NCBI RefSeq assembly: GCF_001664485.1 | Contig: NZ_CP013630.1 | Span: 3,851,501 to 3,915,500 of the forward strand | Direction of reading: 5' to 3' | DNA: 64,000 nucleotides | From: Rhizobium sp. N324 | Lineage (GTDB): Bacteria > Pseudomonadota > Alphaproteobacteria > Rhizobiales > Rhizobiaceae | Part shown: in pieces, positions 1 through 8,343 of the stretch | Layout of the letters: the number at the start of each line of letters is the position of its first letter | Numbering within the stretch: the stretch's first letter is position 1 | Made by a program: the position numbers and the translations under genes | Notes under the pieces: model-generated | Told to the model about the DNA's origin: nothing | Seen by the model: the letters and a program-made list of their open reading frames with translations, nothing else | Databases searched by the model: none

Positions 1-52
1 CCTTCACATAAAGTTCAAGTTTTGACAAGCCTGAATTCCGGGTGATTCGCGG

Positions 53-508
53 CTATAGCGGCGTGCTGCCTTCCAGGAATTTCGCCGCCAGTGTTTCCGG
101 CAGCCGCCTTGGCCGCCCCCTGGCGTTGATGACGGCGATGATCACCTTGGCTGATATCAGCAGCGTCTCGCCCGAGCGGATCTGCTGATTGAGCACCATC
201 TTGGCACCGCCGGCTTTTTCCGTGTGGGTCAGGATCGTCAGCACGTCGTCCATGCGCGCCGGGCTCTTGAAATCGATCTCCATGCGGTGGACGACGAAGA
301 CGAGGCCCTCCTCGTCGGCGCTGACCAGTTCGCGCTGCTCGACGCCGAGGCAGCGCAGATAATCGGTCCGGCCGCGCTCGAGGAAATGCAGGTAGCGGGC
401 GTGATAGACCAGGCCGGAGAAATCCGTATCTTCATAATAGACCCGCTGGACGAGGCGGTGTCCGGCCTCGGTCAGCTCTCCCGAAATGGAAAAAGGGCGC
501 TCCGTCAT
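53..508 (-). CDS. ybgC: YbgC/FadM-type acyl-CoA thioesterase
   Basis: Hotdog-fold thioesterase of 151 residues, the usual YbgC length. The N-terminal motif YYEDTDFSGLVYHARYL (about residues 24-40) carries the catalytic Asp region and the VYH signature of the family. I chose the ATG at 508 because GGAGAAAATT sits directly before it; an upstream in-frame start would run into the palindromic intergenic region. Family knowledge: YbgC hydrolyses short or medium acyl-CoAs and is normally the first gene of ybgC-tolQ-tolR-tolA-tolB-pal, the envelope constriction system. The gene points out of the left edge, so tolQ is expected just beyond position 1 (inference). It is divergent from sqdB. Confidence 0.9.
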   Translation of the reverse strand: MTERPFSISGELTEAGHRLVQRVYYEDTDFSGLVYHARYLHFLERGRTDYLRCLGVEQRELVSADEEGLVFVVHRMEIDFKSPARMDDVLTILTHTEKAGGAKMVLNQQIRSGETLLISAKVIIAVINARGRPRRLPETLAAKFLEGSTPL

Positions 509-545
509 AATTTTCTCCAAACTGAAGTGCCCTCTTTGGCGCAAC

Positions 546-602
546 GCTTGCCCACAGGCAAGCATTCAATGCCCCGACCGGCAGGCATTGAATGCCTGTC
601 AT
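546..602. promoter_or_regulatory. Nested palindromes between divergent ybgC and sqdB
   Basis: Three palindromic elements are packed into 57 bases. GCTTGCC-CACA-GGCAAGC lies at 546-563. GCATTCAATGC (62-72 of the 500s) and GCATTGAATGC (585-595) are each near-perfect palindromes, and together they form a perfect 12-bp inverted repeat with a 10-base spacer (562-573/584-595). The centres of the two GCATT-N-AATGC units are about 23 bases apart, roughly two helical turns, as expected for a dimer-of-dimers operator. A single CTGTCAT, one half of a PHO box, follows at 596-602. This is either an operator for one or both genes or a strong hairpin; the regulator is unknown. Confidence 0.45.
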
Positions 603-649
603 AATTCCTAACTATCCCGGTATTGAGCGACAGATCAGGAGACGATGTG

Positions 650-1870
650 ATGAAGATTGCGGTTATGGGCGGAGACGGTTTCATTGGCTGGCCGACGTCG
701 CTGCATCTCTCCGATGCCGGGCATGACATTCATATCCTCGACAATCTCTCACGCCGCTGGATCGATACGGAACTTGGCGTTCAGTCGTTGACGCCGATGG
801 ATTCGATCCAGGAGCGGACCCGCATCTGGCATGCCGAAACCGGGCGCCGCATCCACTTCAATCTGATCGATCTCGCCAAGGATTACGAACTGCTGAAGAA
901 CTGGCTTTCCGAACACCGCCCGGATGCCGTCATCCATTTCGCCGAGCAGCGGGCCGCGCCCTATTCGATGAAAAGCGACCGCCACAAGAATTACACTGTC
1001 AACAACAACGTCAGCGCCACGCACAACCTCTTGAACGCGCTGACCGAACTCAATCTCGACGCCCATCTCATCCACCTCGGCACGATGGGCGTCTACGGCT
1101 ATTCGACTGTCGGCGCGGCGATCCCCGAAGGTTATCTTCCGGTCGGCATCGAAACCGCCGCCGGCGCGACGGTCAGCCGGGAGATCCTCTATCCATCCAA
1201 TCCCGGCTCGATCTACCACATGACCAAGTGCCTGGATCAGCTTCTCTTCCAGTTCTACGCCAAGAACGACGGGTTGAGGATCACCGACCTGCACCAGGGC
1301 ATCGTCTGGGGCACGCATACCGAGCAGACGCGCCGCCATGCGCAGCTGATCAACCGCTTCGACTACGACGGCGATTACGGCACGGTGCTGAACCGTTTCC
1401 TGATCCAGGCGGCGATCGGCTATCCGCTGACGGTGCACGGCACCGGCGGCCAGACCCGCGCCTTCATCCATATCCAGGATTCGGTGCGCTGCATCGAATT
1501 GGCTTTGAGAAATCCGCCCGCCCGCGGCGCCCGCGTCGAAATTTTCAACCAGATGACGGAAACCCATCGGGTGCGCGATCTTGCGCAGATGATCGCGGGG
1601 ATCAGCGGCGCCGACATCGCCTGGCTGCCCAATCCGCGCAAGGAAGCCGCCGAGAACGAGTTGATCGTCCGGAACGAGAAATTCCGCAATCTCGGCCTCG
1701 AGCCGATCACGCTGGAAACAGGCCTGCTCGGCGAGATCGTCGACGTCGCAAAGAAATTCGCCTATCGCGTCGACCGCTCGCGCGTGCCGGCCGTCTCCGC
1801 CTGGACCAGGGATATCGCCGCGACGATCAACCACGATCCGGAAGGCAAGCGGCTGAAGTCGGTGTCATGA
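650..1870 (+). CDS. sqdB: UDP-sulfoquinovose synthase
   Basis: SqdB forms UDP-sulfoquinovose, the sulfolipid head-group donor, from UDP-glucose and sulfite. The protein has 406 residues, matching the family. A Rossmann fold opens with MGGDGFIGWPTS near the N terminus. The SDR catalytic YHMTK lies in the middle, after the strongly conserved segment HLGTMGVYGYS. The ATG at 650 follows AGGAG at 637-641, so a start 27 bases upstream is less likely. The gene heads a sulfolipid cluster with the glycosyltransferase and epimerase genes downstream. In rhizobia sulfolipid replaces phospholipid under phosphate limitation (established for the lipid class; regulation here is inferred). Confidence 0.95.
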   Translation: MKIAVMGGDGFIGWPTSLHLSDAGHDIHILDNLSRRWIDTELGVQSLTPMDSIQERTRIWHAETGRRIHFNLIDLAKDYELLKNWLSEHRPDAVIHFAEQRAAPYSMKSDRHKNYTVNNNVSATHNLLNALTELNLDAHLIHLGTMGVYGYSTVGAAIPEGYLPVGIETAAGATVSREILYPSNPGSIYHMTKCLDQLLFQFYAKNDGLRITDLHQGIVWGTHTEQTRRHAQLINRFDYDGDYGTVLNRFLIQAAIGYPLTVHGTGGQTRAFIHIQDSVRCIELALRNPPARGARVEIFNQMTETHRVRDLAQMIAGISGADIAWLPNPRKEAAENELIVRNEKFRNLGLEPITLETGLLGEIVDVAKKFAYRVDRSRVPAVSAWTRDIAATINHDPEGKRLKSVS

Positions 1871-1913
1871 GTGCTGAGCGATGACGAAGGCTAGAAAGGC
1901 CGCGGCTTGCTCC

Positions 1914-2072
1914 CTCTTCTCCCCAGCGGGGAGAAGGTGGCCCGGAGGGTCGGATGAGGGGGCCACACGGCACGCCCTTCATTGCCCTTCGCTCGCGCTC
2001 GGCGCACTCGCTCCTGTCGGCGCTCGCCCCCTCATCCGCCTGCCGGCACCTTCTCCCCGCTGGGGAGAAGAG
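1914..2072. repeat. Large palindromic intergenic mosaic repeat (RIME-like)
   Basis: Two small palindromes, CTTCTCCCC-AGC-GGGGAGAAG at 1916-1936 and CTTCTCCCC-GCT-GGGGAGAAG at 2050-2070, bracket about 110 bases. Their inner flanks (GGTGGCCCGGAGGG...GGATGAGGGGGC and the reverse GCCCCCTCATCCG...GGCACC) are also mutually inverted, so the whole unit is one long interrupted inverted repeat. Rhizobial genomes carry many dispersed elements of this kind (RIME/mosaic elements, from memory). It separates sqdB from the glycosyltransferase gene and could form a transcript-stabilising or attenuating stem within the sqd operon. Confidence 0.7.
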
Positions 2073-2137
2073 ACATGCAGCAACGCCTTGCCGTCTCTCC
2101 TCCGCCGGAGCAAGACATATCGAGGCAGTCGAACCCG

Positions 2138-2962
2138 ATGAACCGCTCGTCCGTATTCGCCTACGTCACCCTCGTCACCAACCCCGACTACGCGATGGGA
2201 GCGACCGCTCTGGCCCATTCCCTGCGTCGCACCGGCACCACCGCCGACATCGTCGTCCTTCACACCGGCGGCGTCGATGCAGCCACTCTCGCCCCGCTCG
2301 CAACCCTCGGCTGCCGGCTGATCGAAGTCGAGCACCTGCCGCTGTCAGCCGCCTTCAACGAGCGCCATGCGCGCGGCCATCTCTATTCGGCAGCCCCCTT
2401 CACCAAGGGCCGCAAGCCGGATTTCCATTCGCCGCTCGACAATTTCTGCAAGCTCAGGCTGTGGCAGCTCGTCGAATACGAGCGCTGCGTCTTTATCGAC
2501 GCCGATGCCCTGGTGCTGAAGAACGTCGACAGGCTTTTCCTCTATCCGGAATTCTCAGCTGCGCCCAATGTCTATGAAAGCCTTGCCGACTTCCGCCGCA
2601 TGAACTCCGGCGTCTTCATCGCCTCTCCCTCGCATGACACATTCCGGCACATGCTCGAAAGCCTCGACAGGCCGGACACCTTCTGGCGGCGCACCGATCA
2701 GACCTTTCTCCAGACGTTCTTCCCGGACTGGCACGGCCTGCCGGTCTATTTCAACATGCTGCAATATGTATGGTTCACCATGCCGGCGCTTTGGGACTGG
2801 AAGAGCATTTCGATCCTGCACTACCAGTATGAAAAACCGTGGGAAAAGAATCATGCCAAGGCAGCGCGGCTACAACCTTTGATCGATTTGTGGCACCGTT
2901 TTCACGACAACGGCGAGGTGCCCGAGATCGCAACGCTGGACAATCCGGAAGGGGCAGCATGA
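2138..2962 (+). CDS. sqdD: Glycogenin-like GT8 glycosyltransferase, probable SqdD
   Basis: Protein of 274 residues with a GT-A nucleotide-sugar fold. The metal-binding DxD is in FIDADALVL (D121-D123), and MNSGVFIASPS resembles the NxG segment of GT8/glycogenin enzymes. The ATG at 2138 is taken because start codons further upstream fall in the palindromic repeat. The stop overlaps the next ATG (ATGA at 2959-2962), showing tight coupling. Family knowledge: sqdD lies in sqdB-sqdD-sqdC clusters of Rhodobacter and rhizobia and is proposed to transfer sulfoquinovose to diacylglycerol. The symbol rests on context as much as on sequence. Confidence 0.8.
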   Translation: MNRSSVFAYVTLVTNPDYAMGATALAHSLRRTGTTADIVVLHTGGVDAATLAPLATLGCRLIEVEHLPLSAAFNERHARGHLYSAAPFTKGRKPDFHSPLDNFCKLRLWQLVEYERCVFIDADALVLKNVDRLFLYPEFSAAPNVYESLADFRRMNSGVFIASPSHDTFRHMLESLDRPDTFWRRTDQTFLQTFFPDWHGLPVYFNMLQYVWFTMPALWDWKSISILHYQYEKPWEKNHAKAARLQPLIDLWHRFHDNGEVPEIATLDNPEGAA

Positions 2963-3876
2963 AGGTATTGGTATCTGGCGGAACGGGTCTCGTCGGCCGG
3001 TATGTCGTCGAGGAACTGCTGGCTGCCGGATATCAGGTGATCGTCGGCGGCCGCCGGGCGCCGCCACCCCGCCTGTTCTCCCGCCCGGTCGAGTTCGCAG
3101 CGCTTTCGCTCGATCCCGACAAGGATCAGATCGATATCTTCGACGACGCCTATTTCTTCGTCCACGCAGCCTTCAGCCATATCACCGGCAAATACCGCGG
3201 CGGCGAGGGCGACGATCCGAAGAGTTTTCACAGGCTGAATCTCGACGGCAGCGTCCGGCTTTTCGACGCCGCCAAACGCGCCGGCACGCGCCGCTGCGTC
3301 TTCATCTCAAGCCGCGCCGCCTATGGCGAGCATCCTGCCGGAACCGAGCTTGCGGAAACGATGCTGGCCAAGCCCGAAACGCTCTACGGCCAAGTCAAAC
3401 TCGATGCCGAACGCGCGCTGACCCACCTCTCCACCCCGGGTTTTGCCGGCGTAAGCCTGAGGGCGACCGGCGTCTACGGCGATCTCTCGCCCAACAAATG
3501 GGACGGCCTCATCGCCGACTATCTCGCCGGCCGGCCGGTTGTTGCGCGTGCGGGAACGGAAGTTCACGGCCGCGACCTCGGGCGTGCGGTACGGCTGATG
3601 CTGGAGACGGACAGCACCCGCATCTCCGGCGAGGTCTTCAACGTCTCGGACATATCGGTCGACACGCGCGATATCCTTTCGCCTATCCGGCGCGAGACCG
3701 GCTGTCGGCACGTGCTGCCGCCCCCCGCCGACAGGACGGCGCTCAATCCCATGAGCACGGCGAAAATCGGTGCGCTCGGCTGGACGCCGGGCGGAGTCGC
3801 GCTGTTCGAGGAGGCGATGCGCCGGCTCGCGGCATCGCTGCCGGCACCACCGGAACACAGGTCCACACAAGTCTGA
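2959..3876 (+). CDS. sqdC: NAD-dependent epimerase/dehydratase, probable SqdC
   Basis: Extended SDR protein of 305 residues. GGTGLVG near the N terminus binds NAD(P), a conserved Ser-rich strand VFISSRAAYGEH is followed by YGQVK, the catalytic YxxxK. It starts four bases inside the glycosyltransferase gene, so the two are translationally coupled. In Rhodobacter the third gene of the sulfolipid cluster, sqdC, encodes a reductase-like protein needed for correct sulfolipid head-group transfer; the position here fits. A generic sugar-nucleotide epimerase is the alternative, since sequence alone does not fix the substrate. Confidence 0.7.
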   Translation: MKVLVSGGTGLVGRYVVEELLAAGYQVIVGGRRAPPPRLFSRPVEFAALSLDPDKDQIDIFDDAYFFVHAAFSHITGKYRGGEGDDPKSFHRLNLDGSVRLFDAAKRAGTRRCVFISSRAAYGEHPAGTELAETMLAKPETLYGQVKLDAERALTHLSTPGFAGVSLRATGVYGDLSPNKWDGLIADYLAGRPVVARAGTEVHGRDLGRAVRLMLETDSTRISGEVFNVSDISVDTRDILSPIRRETGCRHVLPPPADRTALNPMSTAKIGALGWTPGGVALFEEAMRRLAASLPAPPEHRSTQV

Positions 3877-3931
3877 CGTTGCAGGATACGCCGAATTGCA
3901 ATCGGGGACCCGAATTATCGGGGGATTGTCC

Positions 3932-4630
3932 ATGCAGGTCGCAACCACGTCTGCCTCCATCATCTTGCGCGGCACGTCTTCGACGACAGCCATATCCGCC
4001 GCCTTAGACGACACCGATCAGGGTGTGCTAAAACTGCAGCGCAGCACCCAGACGCTGCAGCAGATGCGGCAGACCTCGGCGAATTCCGAAGACGAAGCCA
4101 AGACGAAGGCACAACGCAAGCTGGAAGAGGCAAAGCAGCAACTGGAGATGCTGCGCAGTTCCAGCATGCCGCCCGAGGTGGTTGCCCGTCTGGCTGCCGA
4201 ACTGGCGCGCAAGGTCGGTACCGCCGCCTCCGAATTCGCATCATCAGTCGCGGCCGACAGCCCGGCCGCCGTCGCTTCGGTGGACGCAACCACGGATGCA
4301 ACGGCCGCGACGACTGAGGCTGCCCTGACGGATGCCTCAGGAAAAACCGCGGTTGAAGAAGCCGGCGCACAGGAACCGGACGCCGCCGCCAGCGCCCGCA
4401 AGGCCTATCAGAGCGTGGCCGAAGACGCCCCACGATTCTCGGGCATCTCGGTCGATGATCGAGAAACGATGGAAGAGTTCAAGGCGGTCGTGCGCGATCT
4501 CAAGCAATTGCTCGAAAAGGCGATGCACGACCTGCGCCAGCAGAACCGGCAAACCGGGGTGAACGCCATTCCTGATGCGGCAGGTTTCTCCATCGCCACC
4601 GCGACAATACCGACAAGCATCGTCGTCTGA
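3932..4630 (+). CDS. Ala-rich coiled-coil protein of unknown function
   Basis: Protein of 232 residues, not recognised. Residues about 30-75 form a charged heptad-rich helix (EDEAKTKAQRKLEEAKQQLE). The middle is a low-complexity Ala/Thr/Asp stretch, and the C-terminal part (SVDDRETMEEFKAVVRDLK onward) is another amphipathic helix. There is no signal peptide or membrane segment. The ATG at 3932 is preceded by a G-rich stretch only, so the ribosome site is weak and the start is uncertain. It lies 55 bases after sqdC on the same strand but shares no obvious link with sulfolipid synthesis. It sits at the left side of the proposed inversion breakpoint. Confidence 0.65.
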   Translation: MQVATTSASIILRGTSSTTAISAALDDTDQGVLKLQRSTQTLQQMRQTSANSEDEAKTKAQRKLEEAKQQLEMLRSSSMPPEVVARLAAELARKVGTAASEFASSVAADSPAAVASVDATTDATAATTEAALTDASGKTAVEEAGAQEPDAAASARKAYQSVAEDAPRFSGISVDDRETMEEFKAVVRDLKQLLEKAMHDLRQQNRQTGVNAIPDAAGFSIATATIPTSIVV

Positions 4631-4747
4631 TCTTCGGCCGCATCCCCCGACAGGCGTGAAACGGGCGCAGCGCTGTCGCATCCGGCATTTGCATCGGACA
4701 TCCAGCCGTCTATGCTCATTTGAAATTTTCCCTATCCGTCGGATCGA

Positions 4748-5335
4748 ATGACCGTGAAAGAACTGAAAACGCAGCTGCGAAATGAACGACTGTCGGCGCG
4801 CGACGCCATTTCTCCTGAGAAACGCGCCGCCAAAAGCCTTGCGATGGCCGATCATGCCGGCGAGGCGGTTGGTTTTGCGCTGGGCACGATCGTCTCCGGC
4901 TTCCTGCCGATCCGTTCGGAAGCCGATCTCCGGCCGCTGATGGCGCGCTTTGCCGTGCGCGGTGCGCGGCTCTGCGTGCCGGCGATCCTCGACCGGCAGA
5001 CCATCGTCTTCCGCGAGCTGGCGGAGGGTGCCCCGCTTGTCGATACCGGTTTCGGCACGGTCGGCCCGGGCGACGATGCCGCCATACTCGATCCGGAAAT
5101 CATGCTGGTGCCGCTTTCAGCCTTCGATGCCCGCGGCCACCGCATCGGCTACGGCGCCGGCCATTACGACCGCGCCATCAGCCGGCTGAGGCAAAAAGGC
5201 TTGCATCCCAAGCTGATCGGCATTGCATTCGACTGCCAGGAAGTGGCACATGTGCCGGACGAGCCGCATGACATAAGCCTGGATGCCATCCTGACAGAAA
5301 GCGGCCTTCGCTTTTTTGCCTCTTGGATTGGATAG
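4748..5335 (+). CDS. ygfA: 5-formyltetrahydrofolate cyclo-ligase
   Basis: Converts 5-formyl-THF to 5,10-methenyl-THF using ATP, returning the storage folate to one-carbon metabolism. The protein has 195 residues, typical of the family. The hallmark GYGAGHYDRA (residues 134-143) of the nucleotide/folate site is intact, and basic residues near the N terminus (KTQLRNERLSARDA) match the ATP-binding helix. The next gene begins four bases after the stop. In many proteobacteria this gene directly follows the 6S RNA gene; here no 6S-like sequence precedes it, and the 6S gene is 23 kb away on the other strand. Confidence 0.93.
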   Translation: MTVKELKTQLRNERLSARDAISPEKRAAKSLAMADHAGEAVGFALGTIVSGFLPIRSEADLRPLMARFAVRGARLCVPAILDRQTIVFRELAEGAPLVDTGFGTVGPGDDAAILDPEIMLVPLSAFDARGHRIGYGAGHYDRAISRLRQKGLHPKLIGIAFDCQEVAHVPDEPHDISLDAILTESGLRFFASWIG

Positions 5336-5338
5336 GGA

Positions 5339-6163
5339 ATGCGGCTGCTTTTTCTGGGTGACATGGTCGGCAAGACGGGACGCACGGCGGTCTGGGACCG
5401 CCTGCCCGGCCTGATCTCCGACCTCAAACTCGATTTCGTCGTCGTCAACGGCGAGAATGCCGCAGGCGGCTTCGGCATCACCGAGGACATCTTTCTGGAA
5501 ACGATCAATGCCGGCGCCGATGTGGTGACGACGGGCAATCACGTCTGGGACCAGAAGGAAGCCGTCGCTTTTGCCGGGCGGCACGATCAATTCCTGCGGC
5601 CGGCCAACTATCCGCAAGGCACGCCCGGCCGCGGCTCCGGGCTGTTCTATGCCAGGAACGGCGCGCGCGTGCTCGTTGCCAACGTCATGGGCCGGGTCTT
5701 CATGCATCCGGAACTCGACGACCCCTTCAAATCGGCGGAAGTGATTCTCGACGCCTGCCCGCTGAAGGAGCAGGCCGATGCGATCATCTTCGATTTTCAT
5801 GCGGAAGCGACCAGCGAGAAGCAGTGCTTCGGCCATTTCGTCGACGGCCGCGCCAGTTTCGTCGTCGGCACCCACACGCATGTGCCGACAGCCGACGCGC
5901 AGATCCTGAACGGCGGCACCGCCTATATGTCGGATGCCGGCATGTGCGGCGACTACGACTCCTCCCTCGGCATGGATAAGGAAGAGCCGCTCAACCGCTT
6001 CATTTCCAAGATGCCGAAGGGCCGCATGGAAGCGGCGAGCGGGCCGGCGACGATCTGCGGCGTCGGCGTGGAAATTTCCGACAGCACGGGCTTGGCCGAA
6101 AAGATCGCGCCGCTCCGGCTCGGACCGCGGCTGGCCGAGACGATGCCGGAGTTCTGGCGCTAG
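5339..6163 (+). CDS. YmdB-type metallophosphoesterase (TIGR00282 family)
   Basis: Calcineurin-like phosphoesterase of 274 residues related to Bacillus YmdB and Deinococcus DR1281, which hydrolyse cyclic nucleotides. Metal ligands are visible in order: LGDMVGKTGR at the N terminus, VNGENAAGGFGI, TTGNHVWDQKE and GTHTHVPTAD. The start ATG lies three bases after the ygfA stop, so the two form an operon, a pairing common in alphaproteobacteria. The protein is cytoplasmic. The physiological substrate is not deducible from sequence; a role as cAMP/cGMP phosphodiesterase is possible by family. Confidence 0.88.
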   Translation: MRLLFLGDMVGKTGRTAVWDRLPGLISDLKLDFVVVNGENAAGGFGITEDIFLETINAGADVVTTGNHVWDQKEAVAFAGRHDQFLRPANYPQGTPGRGSGLFYARNGARVLVANVMGRVFMHPELDDPFKSAEVILDACPLKEQADAIIFDFHAEATSEKQCFGHFVDGRASFVVGTHTHVPTADAQILNGGTAYMSDAGMCGDYDSSLGMDKEEPLNRFISKMPKGRMEAASGPATICGVGVEISDSTGLAEKIAPLRLGPRLAETMPEFWR

Positions 6164-6242
6164 CCTCTACGTGTAGCCAACACGCAATCGTGAGCATTCC
6201 TAGTCTGGACCGCTGCGACCTCATGCCGCATCCTCCCGCCGC

Positions 6243-6262
6243 CAATTCAAAGTGGTAGAGCG
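6243..6262. repeat. Short copy of a dispersed repeat end
   Basis: CAATTCAAAGTGGT at 6243-6256 recurs exactly at 17446-17459, where it opens a longer palindromic repeat (TACAGCGTCC...). Here only the first part remains, immediately upstream of the ribosome site of the metallo-hydrolase gene. This suggests a truncated copy of a dispersed intergenic element. Confidence 0.5.
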
Positions 6263-6275
6263 CCGGAGGGCTGGC

Positions 6276-7121
6276 ATGAAGCCGCAATATCTCGTCCTCG
6301 CTATCGCATGCCTTGCGGTCTTCGCCGCGGCCGGTCCTGCCGGGGCGCAGGAACAGCGAACGCCCGTCAGCCAGTGCCAGGCGATCGCTGAGAATATCCC
6401 GAAGGTAATTTTCGCCAGCTTTTCCGGCGCCGCGTCGCTGGCGCCTGCCGTTTCCGAGGGCGAAGAGGTCAAGCTCACGTATCTCGGCCATTCCACCTTC
6501 GAGATCGACACGCCTGGCGGCATCGTCATCGCGACAGACTATAATGGCTGGTACAGGCCGGCCACGATGCCGGATGTCGTGACCATGAACAAGGCGCATA
6601 CGACCCACTTCACCTTGGCGCCCGATCCAGGCATCAAACATGTACTGCATGGCTGGAGCGATATTCCGGGCGAGAAGGCCAACATCAATCTCGTTGTCGG
6701 CGATGCCTATATCCGCAATGTCCCCACGGATATCCGCTTCAGCTACGGCCTCGGCGGAGCGCATGAGAATGGCAACTCCATCTTCATCTTCGAGATCGCC
6801 GGCCTCTGCATCGGCCATCTTGGCCACCTGCACTATGAATTGACGGATGCCCATTACACCGAGATCGGCCGCCTCGACGTCGTCATGGTCCCGGTCGATG
6901 GCGGCCTGACCATGGGCGCCGACAGCATGAGCCGCGTCATCAAGCGGCTGCGCTCGTCGTTGATTTTGCCGATGCACCGGCGCGGCCCGCCGGTCGAAGC
7001 CTTCGTCTCGATGTTCGGCAAGGATTTCGACGTCGCCAATGCGCCCGATGACAGTATCACCGTCTCCATGCGCACGCTGCCGAAGAAGCCGCTGATCTAT
7101 GTGCTGAAAGGTGTGCAGTAA
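6276..7121 (+). CDS. Exported metallo-beta-lactamase-fold hydrolase
   Basis: Protein of 281 residues. The N terminus MKPQYLVLAIACLAVFA followed by ...GPAGAQEQ is a clear Sec signal peptide with cleavage near residue 25. The mature part begins a beta-lactamase/UlaG-like fold: LTYLGHSTFEID, then IATDYNGWYRP, NKAHTTHF and CIGHLGHLHYELTD, giving several His/Asp metal ligands, although the classical HxHxDH is degenerate. The ATG at 6276 follows GGAGGG at 6265-6270. It is probably periplasmic. It has no operonic partner, and the substrate is unknown. Confidence 0.75.
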   Translation: MKPQYLVLAIACLAVFAAAGPAGAQEQRTPVSQCQAIAENIPKVIFASFSGAASLAPAVSEGEEVKLTYLGHSTFEIDTPGGIVIATDYNGWYRPATMPDVVTMNKAHTTHFTLAPDPGIKHVLHGWSDIPGEKANINLVVGDAYIRNVPTDIRFSYGLGGAHENGNSIFIFEIAGLCIGHLGHLHYELTDAHYTEIGRLDVVMVPVDGGLTMGADSMSRVIKRLRSSLILPMHRRGPPVEAFVSMFGKDFDVANAPDDSITVSMRTLPKKPLIYVLKGVQ

Positions 7122-7152
7122 AAGAGGCCCGGAAGCATCCGGGCCAGTGCAA

Positions 7153-7656
7153 TCAAGCGAACTGCAGATGGCGCCTGATGCCGATGTCAGGCGTCTTGTC
7201 GTCGTCGAGATTGGCCTTGGCGATCTCCCAGCCGAACTTCAGCGTGCTGCCTGTGGAAACCCAGATCGCGGCATCGTCGACATGCAGGGACAACATGGTG
7301 AGCCTGGGGTCCTTCTTGCCGCCGTCATACCAGGCCGCGACGATCGAACTCCAATATTCCTCGATCTTGGCAGGGTCGGGACGCACGTCGATCACACCGG
7401 CTAGGCAGGCATGATAGTCGTGATCCTTGCCGATGACGCAGAAATGCGCGCGGCTGCCTGGCTTGATGGCGCGCACGATGTCGGCATCGGTCTTGGTGTA
7501 GAACCAGATCGTGTTGGTGGTGGGATCGGCATGCGGCGCCATCGGTTGCATGTGCATATCCAGCCCGGAAATTCCGAGCATGCCGGCATGAACATCGTTG
7601 ACCTGATCCCAGAGCTGACGTGCTGGCTGCTCCTGCGCATCGCTGAGACTTGCCAT
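7153..7656 (-). CDS. Pyridoxamine-5'-phosphate-oxidase-like FMN-binding protein (general stress protein 26 family)
   Basis: Protein of 167 residues of the split-barrel flavin-binding fold. WFYTKTDADIVRAI and AHFCVIGKDHDYHACLAG are characteristic of the general stress protein 26 group, and the C-terminal Trp-rich segment IEEYWSSIVAAWYDGGKKD also fits. AGGAA lies about ten bases before the ATG at 7656. Family members bind FMN or F420-like cofactors and are often stress-induced, but reactions are mostly unassigned. It is convergent with the hydrolase gene (30 bases between stops) and divergent from the next secreted protein. Confidence 0.8.
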   Translation of the reverse strand: MASLSDAQEQPARQLWDQVNDVHAGMLGISGLDMHMQPMAPHADPTTNTIWFYTKTDADIVRAIKPGSRAHFCVIGKDHDYHACLAGVIDVRPDPAKIEEYWSSIVAAWYDGGKKDPRLTMLSLHVDDAAIWVSTGSTLKFGWEIAKANLDDDKTPDIGIRRHLQFA

Positions 7657-7792
7657 GACCGTTCCTTTCCGTTGAATGGAGTTCTTGAAACGTCATCCCC
7701 TCGCCTTTGTTCCCCGCAGAGGCAGCGGGACGACGCGGTCTTTTCAGCGTGCGGGAATATGCGATAGTGCGCCCGAACGAGAAAAGATCACC

Positions 7793-8227
7793 ATGCGAAC
7801 AAAACATTCGATTCTGGCTTTGGTTTTTTGCGCAGCTTTTGCGCCAACAGTCCTTGCGGCAGAAAAGACCTTCAAGCCCGACGAGAATGGCCAGGTCGTC
7901 TTCGTCACCCCGACAAGGAATATCGGCTGCGTCTATACGCCAAAGGGCGGCGTTGAAATGTATGTTCCCGAAGACGGCGGTCCGGAGCTTGCCTGCGAAC
8001 GCAAAGAGCCGCTCTACGTCCGCCTTATCCTGTCGGCAAGCGGCAAGGCCTTTATCTTCGAGATGGAAGGCGATACCGCCTGCTGCAGCGATGACCATAT
8101 TCTCGACTATGGCGATAGCTGGAGGGGCGGACCCTATTCCTGCACCTCCGACACGGAGGGACTGCGTTGCCAACGTCGGGACGGACATGGTTTCTTGGCC
8201 AGCCGCAAGCGATTGACGGTTGACTGA
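7793..8227 (+). CDS. Small secreted cysteine-containing protein, unknown
   Basis: Protein of 144 residues. MRTKHSILALVFCAAFAPT then VLAAEK is a typical Sec signal peptide, cleaved near residue 22. The mature part has six cysteines (NIGC, LACER, ACCSD, YSCTS, LRCQR), suggesting disulfide bonds in the periplasm. The ATG at 7793 is favoured because only it gives the signal peptide. No motif known to me appears; similar short secreted proteins are often annotated only as domains of unknown function. It is transcribed alone, between divergent and co-directional neighbours. Confidence 0.65.
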   Translation: MRTKHSILALVFCAAFAPTVLAAEKTFKPDENGQVVFVTPTRNIGCVYTPKGGVEMYVPEDGGPELACERKEPLYVRLILSASGKAFIFEMEGDTACCSDDHILDYGDSWRGGPYSCTSDTEGLRCQRRDGHGFLASRKRLTVD

Positions 8228-8343
8228 GACGGGCGACGGGCGTGCGCATCGTACGGCAAATCCACCGCTTTTTCCTTGAACGGGTGCCGTTTCGCTCTTA
8301 TAAGGCGGCCCATTCCGAACAATGAGACGTGAACAGGGGTGCC

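Noticed and set aside
596..613. Complete PHO box upstream of sqdB
   Set aside because: Only one CTGTCAT half-site is good; the expected second half-site four bases later (CCTAACT) does not match.
749..1834. Long minus-strand open frame opposite sqdB, and similar long frames opposite cheA, mcp, tkt, mprF and pgk
   Set aside because: These are antisense shadows typical of GC-rich codon bias; the plus or minus partner has clear conserved motifs and the shadows have none.
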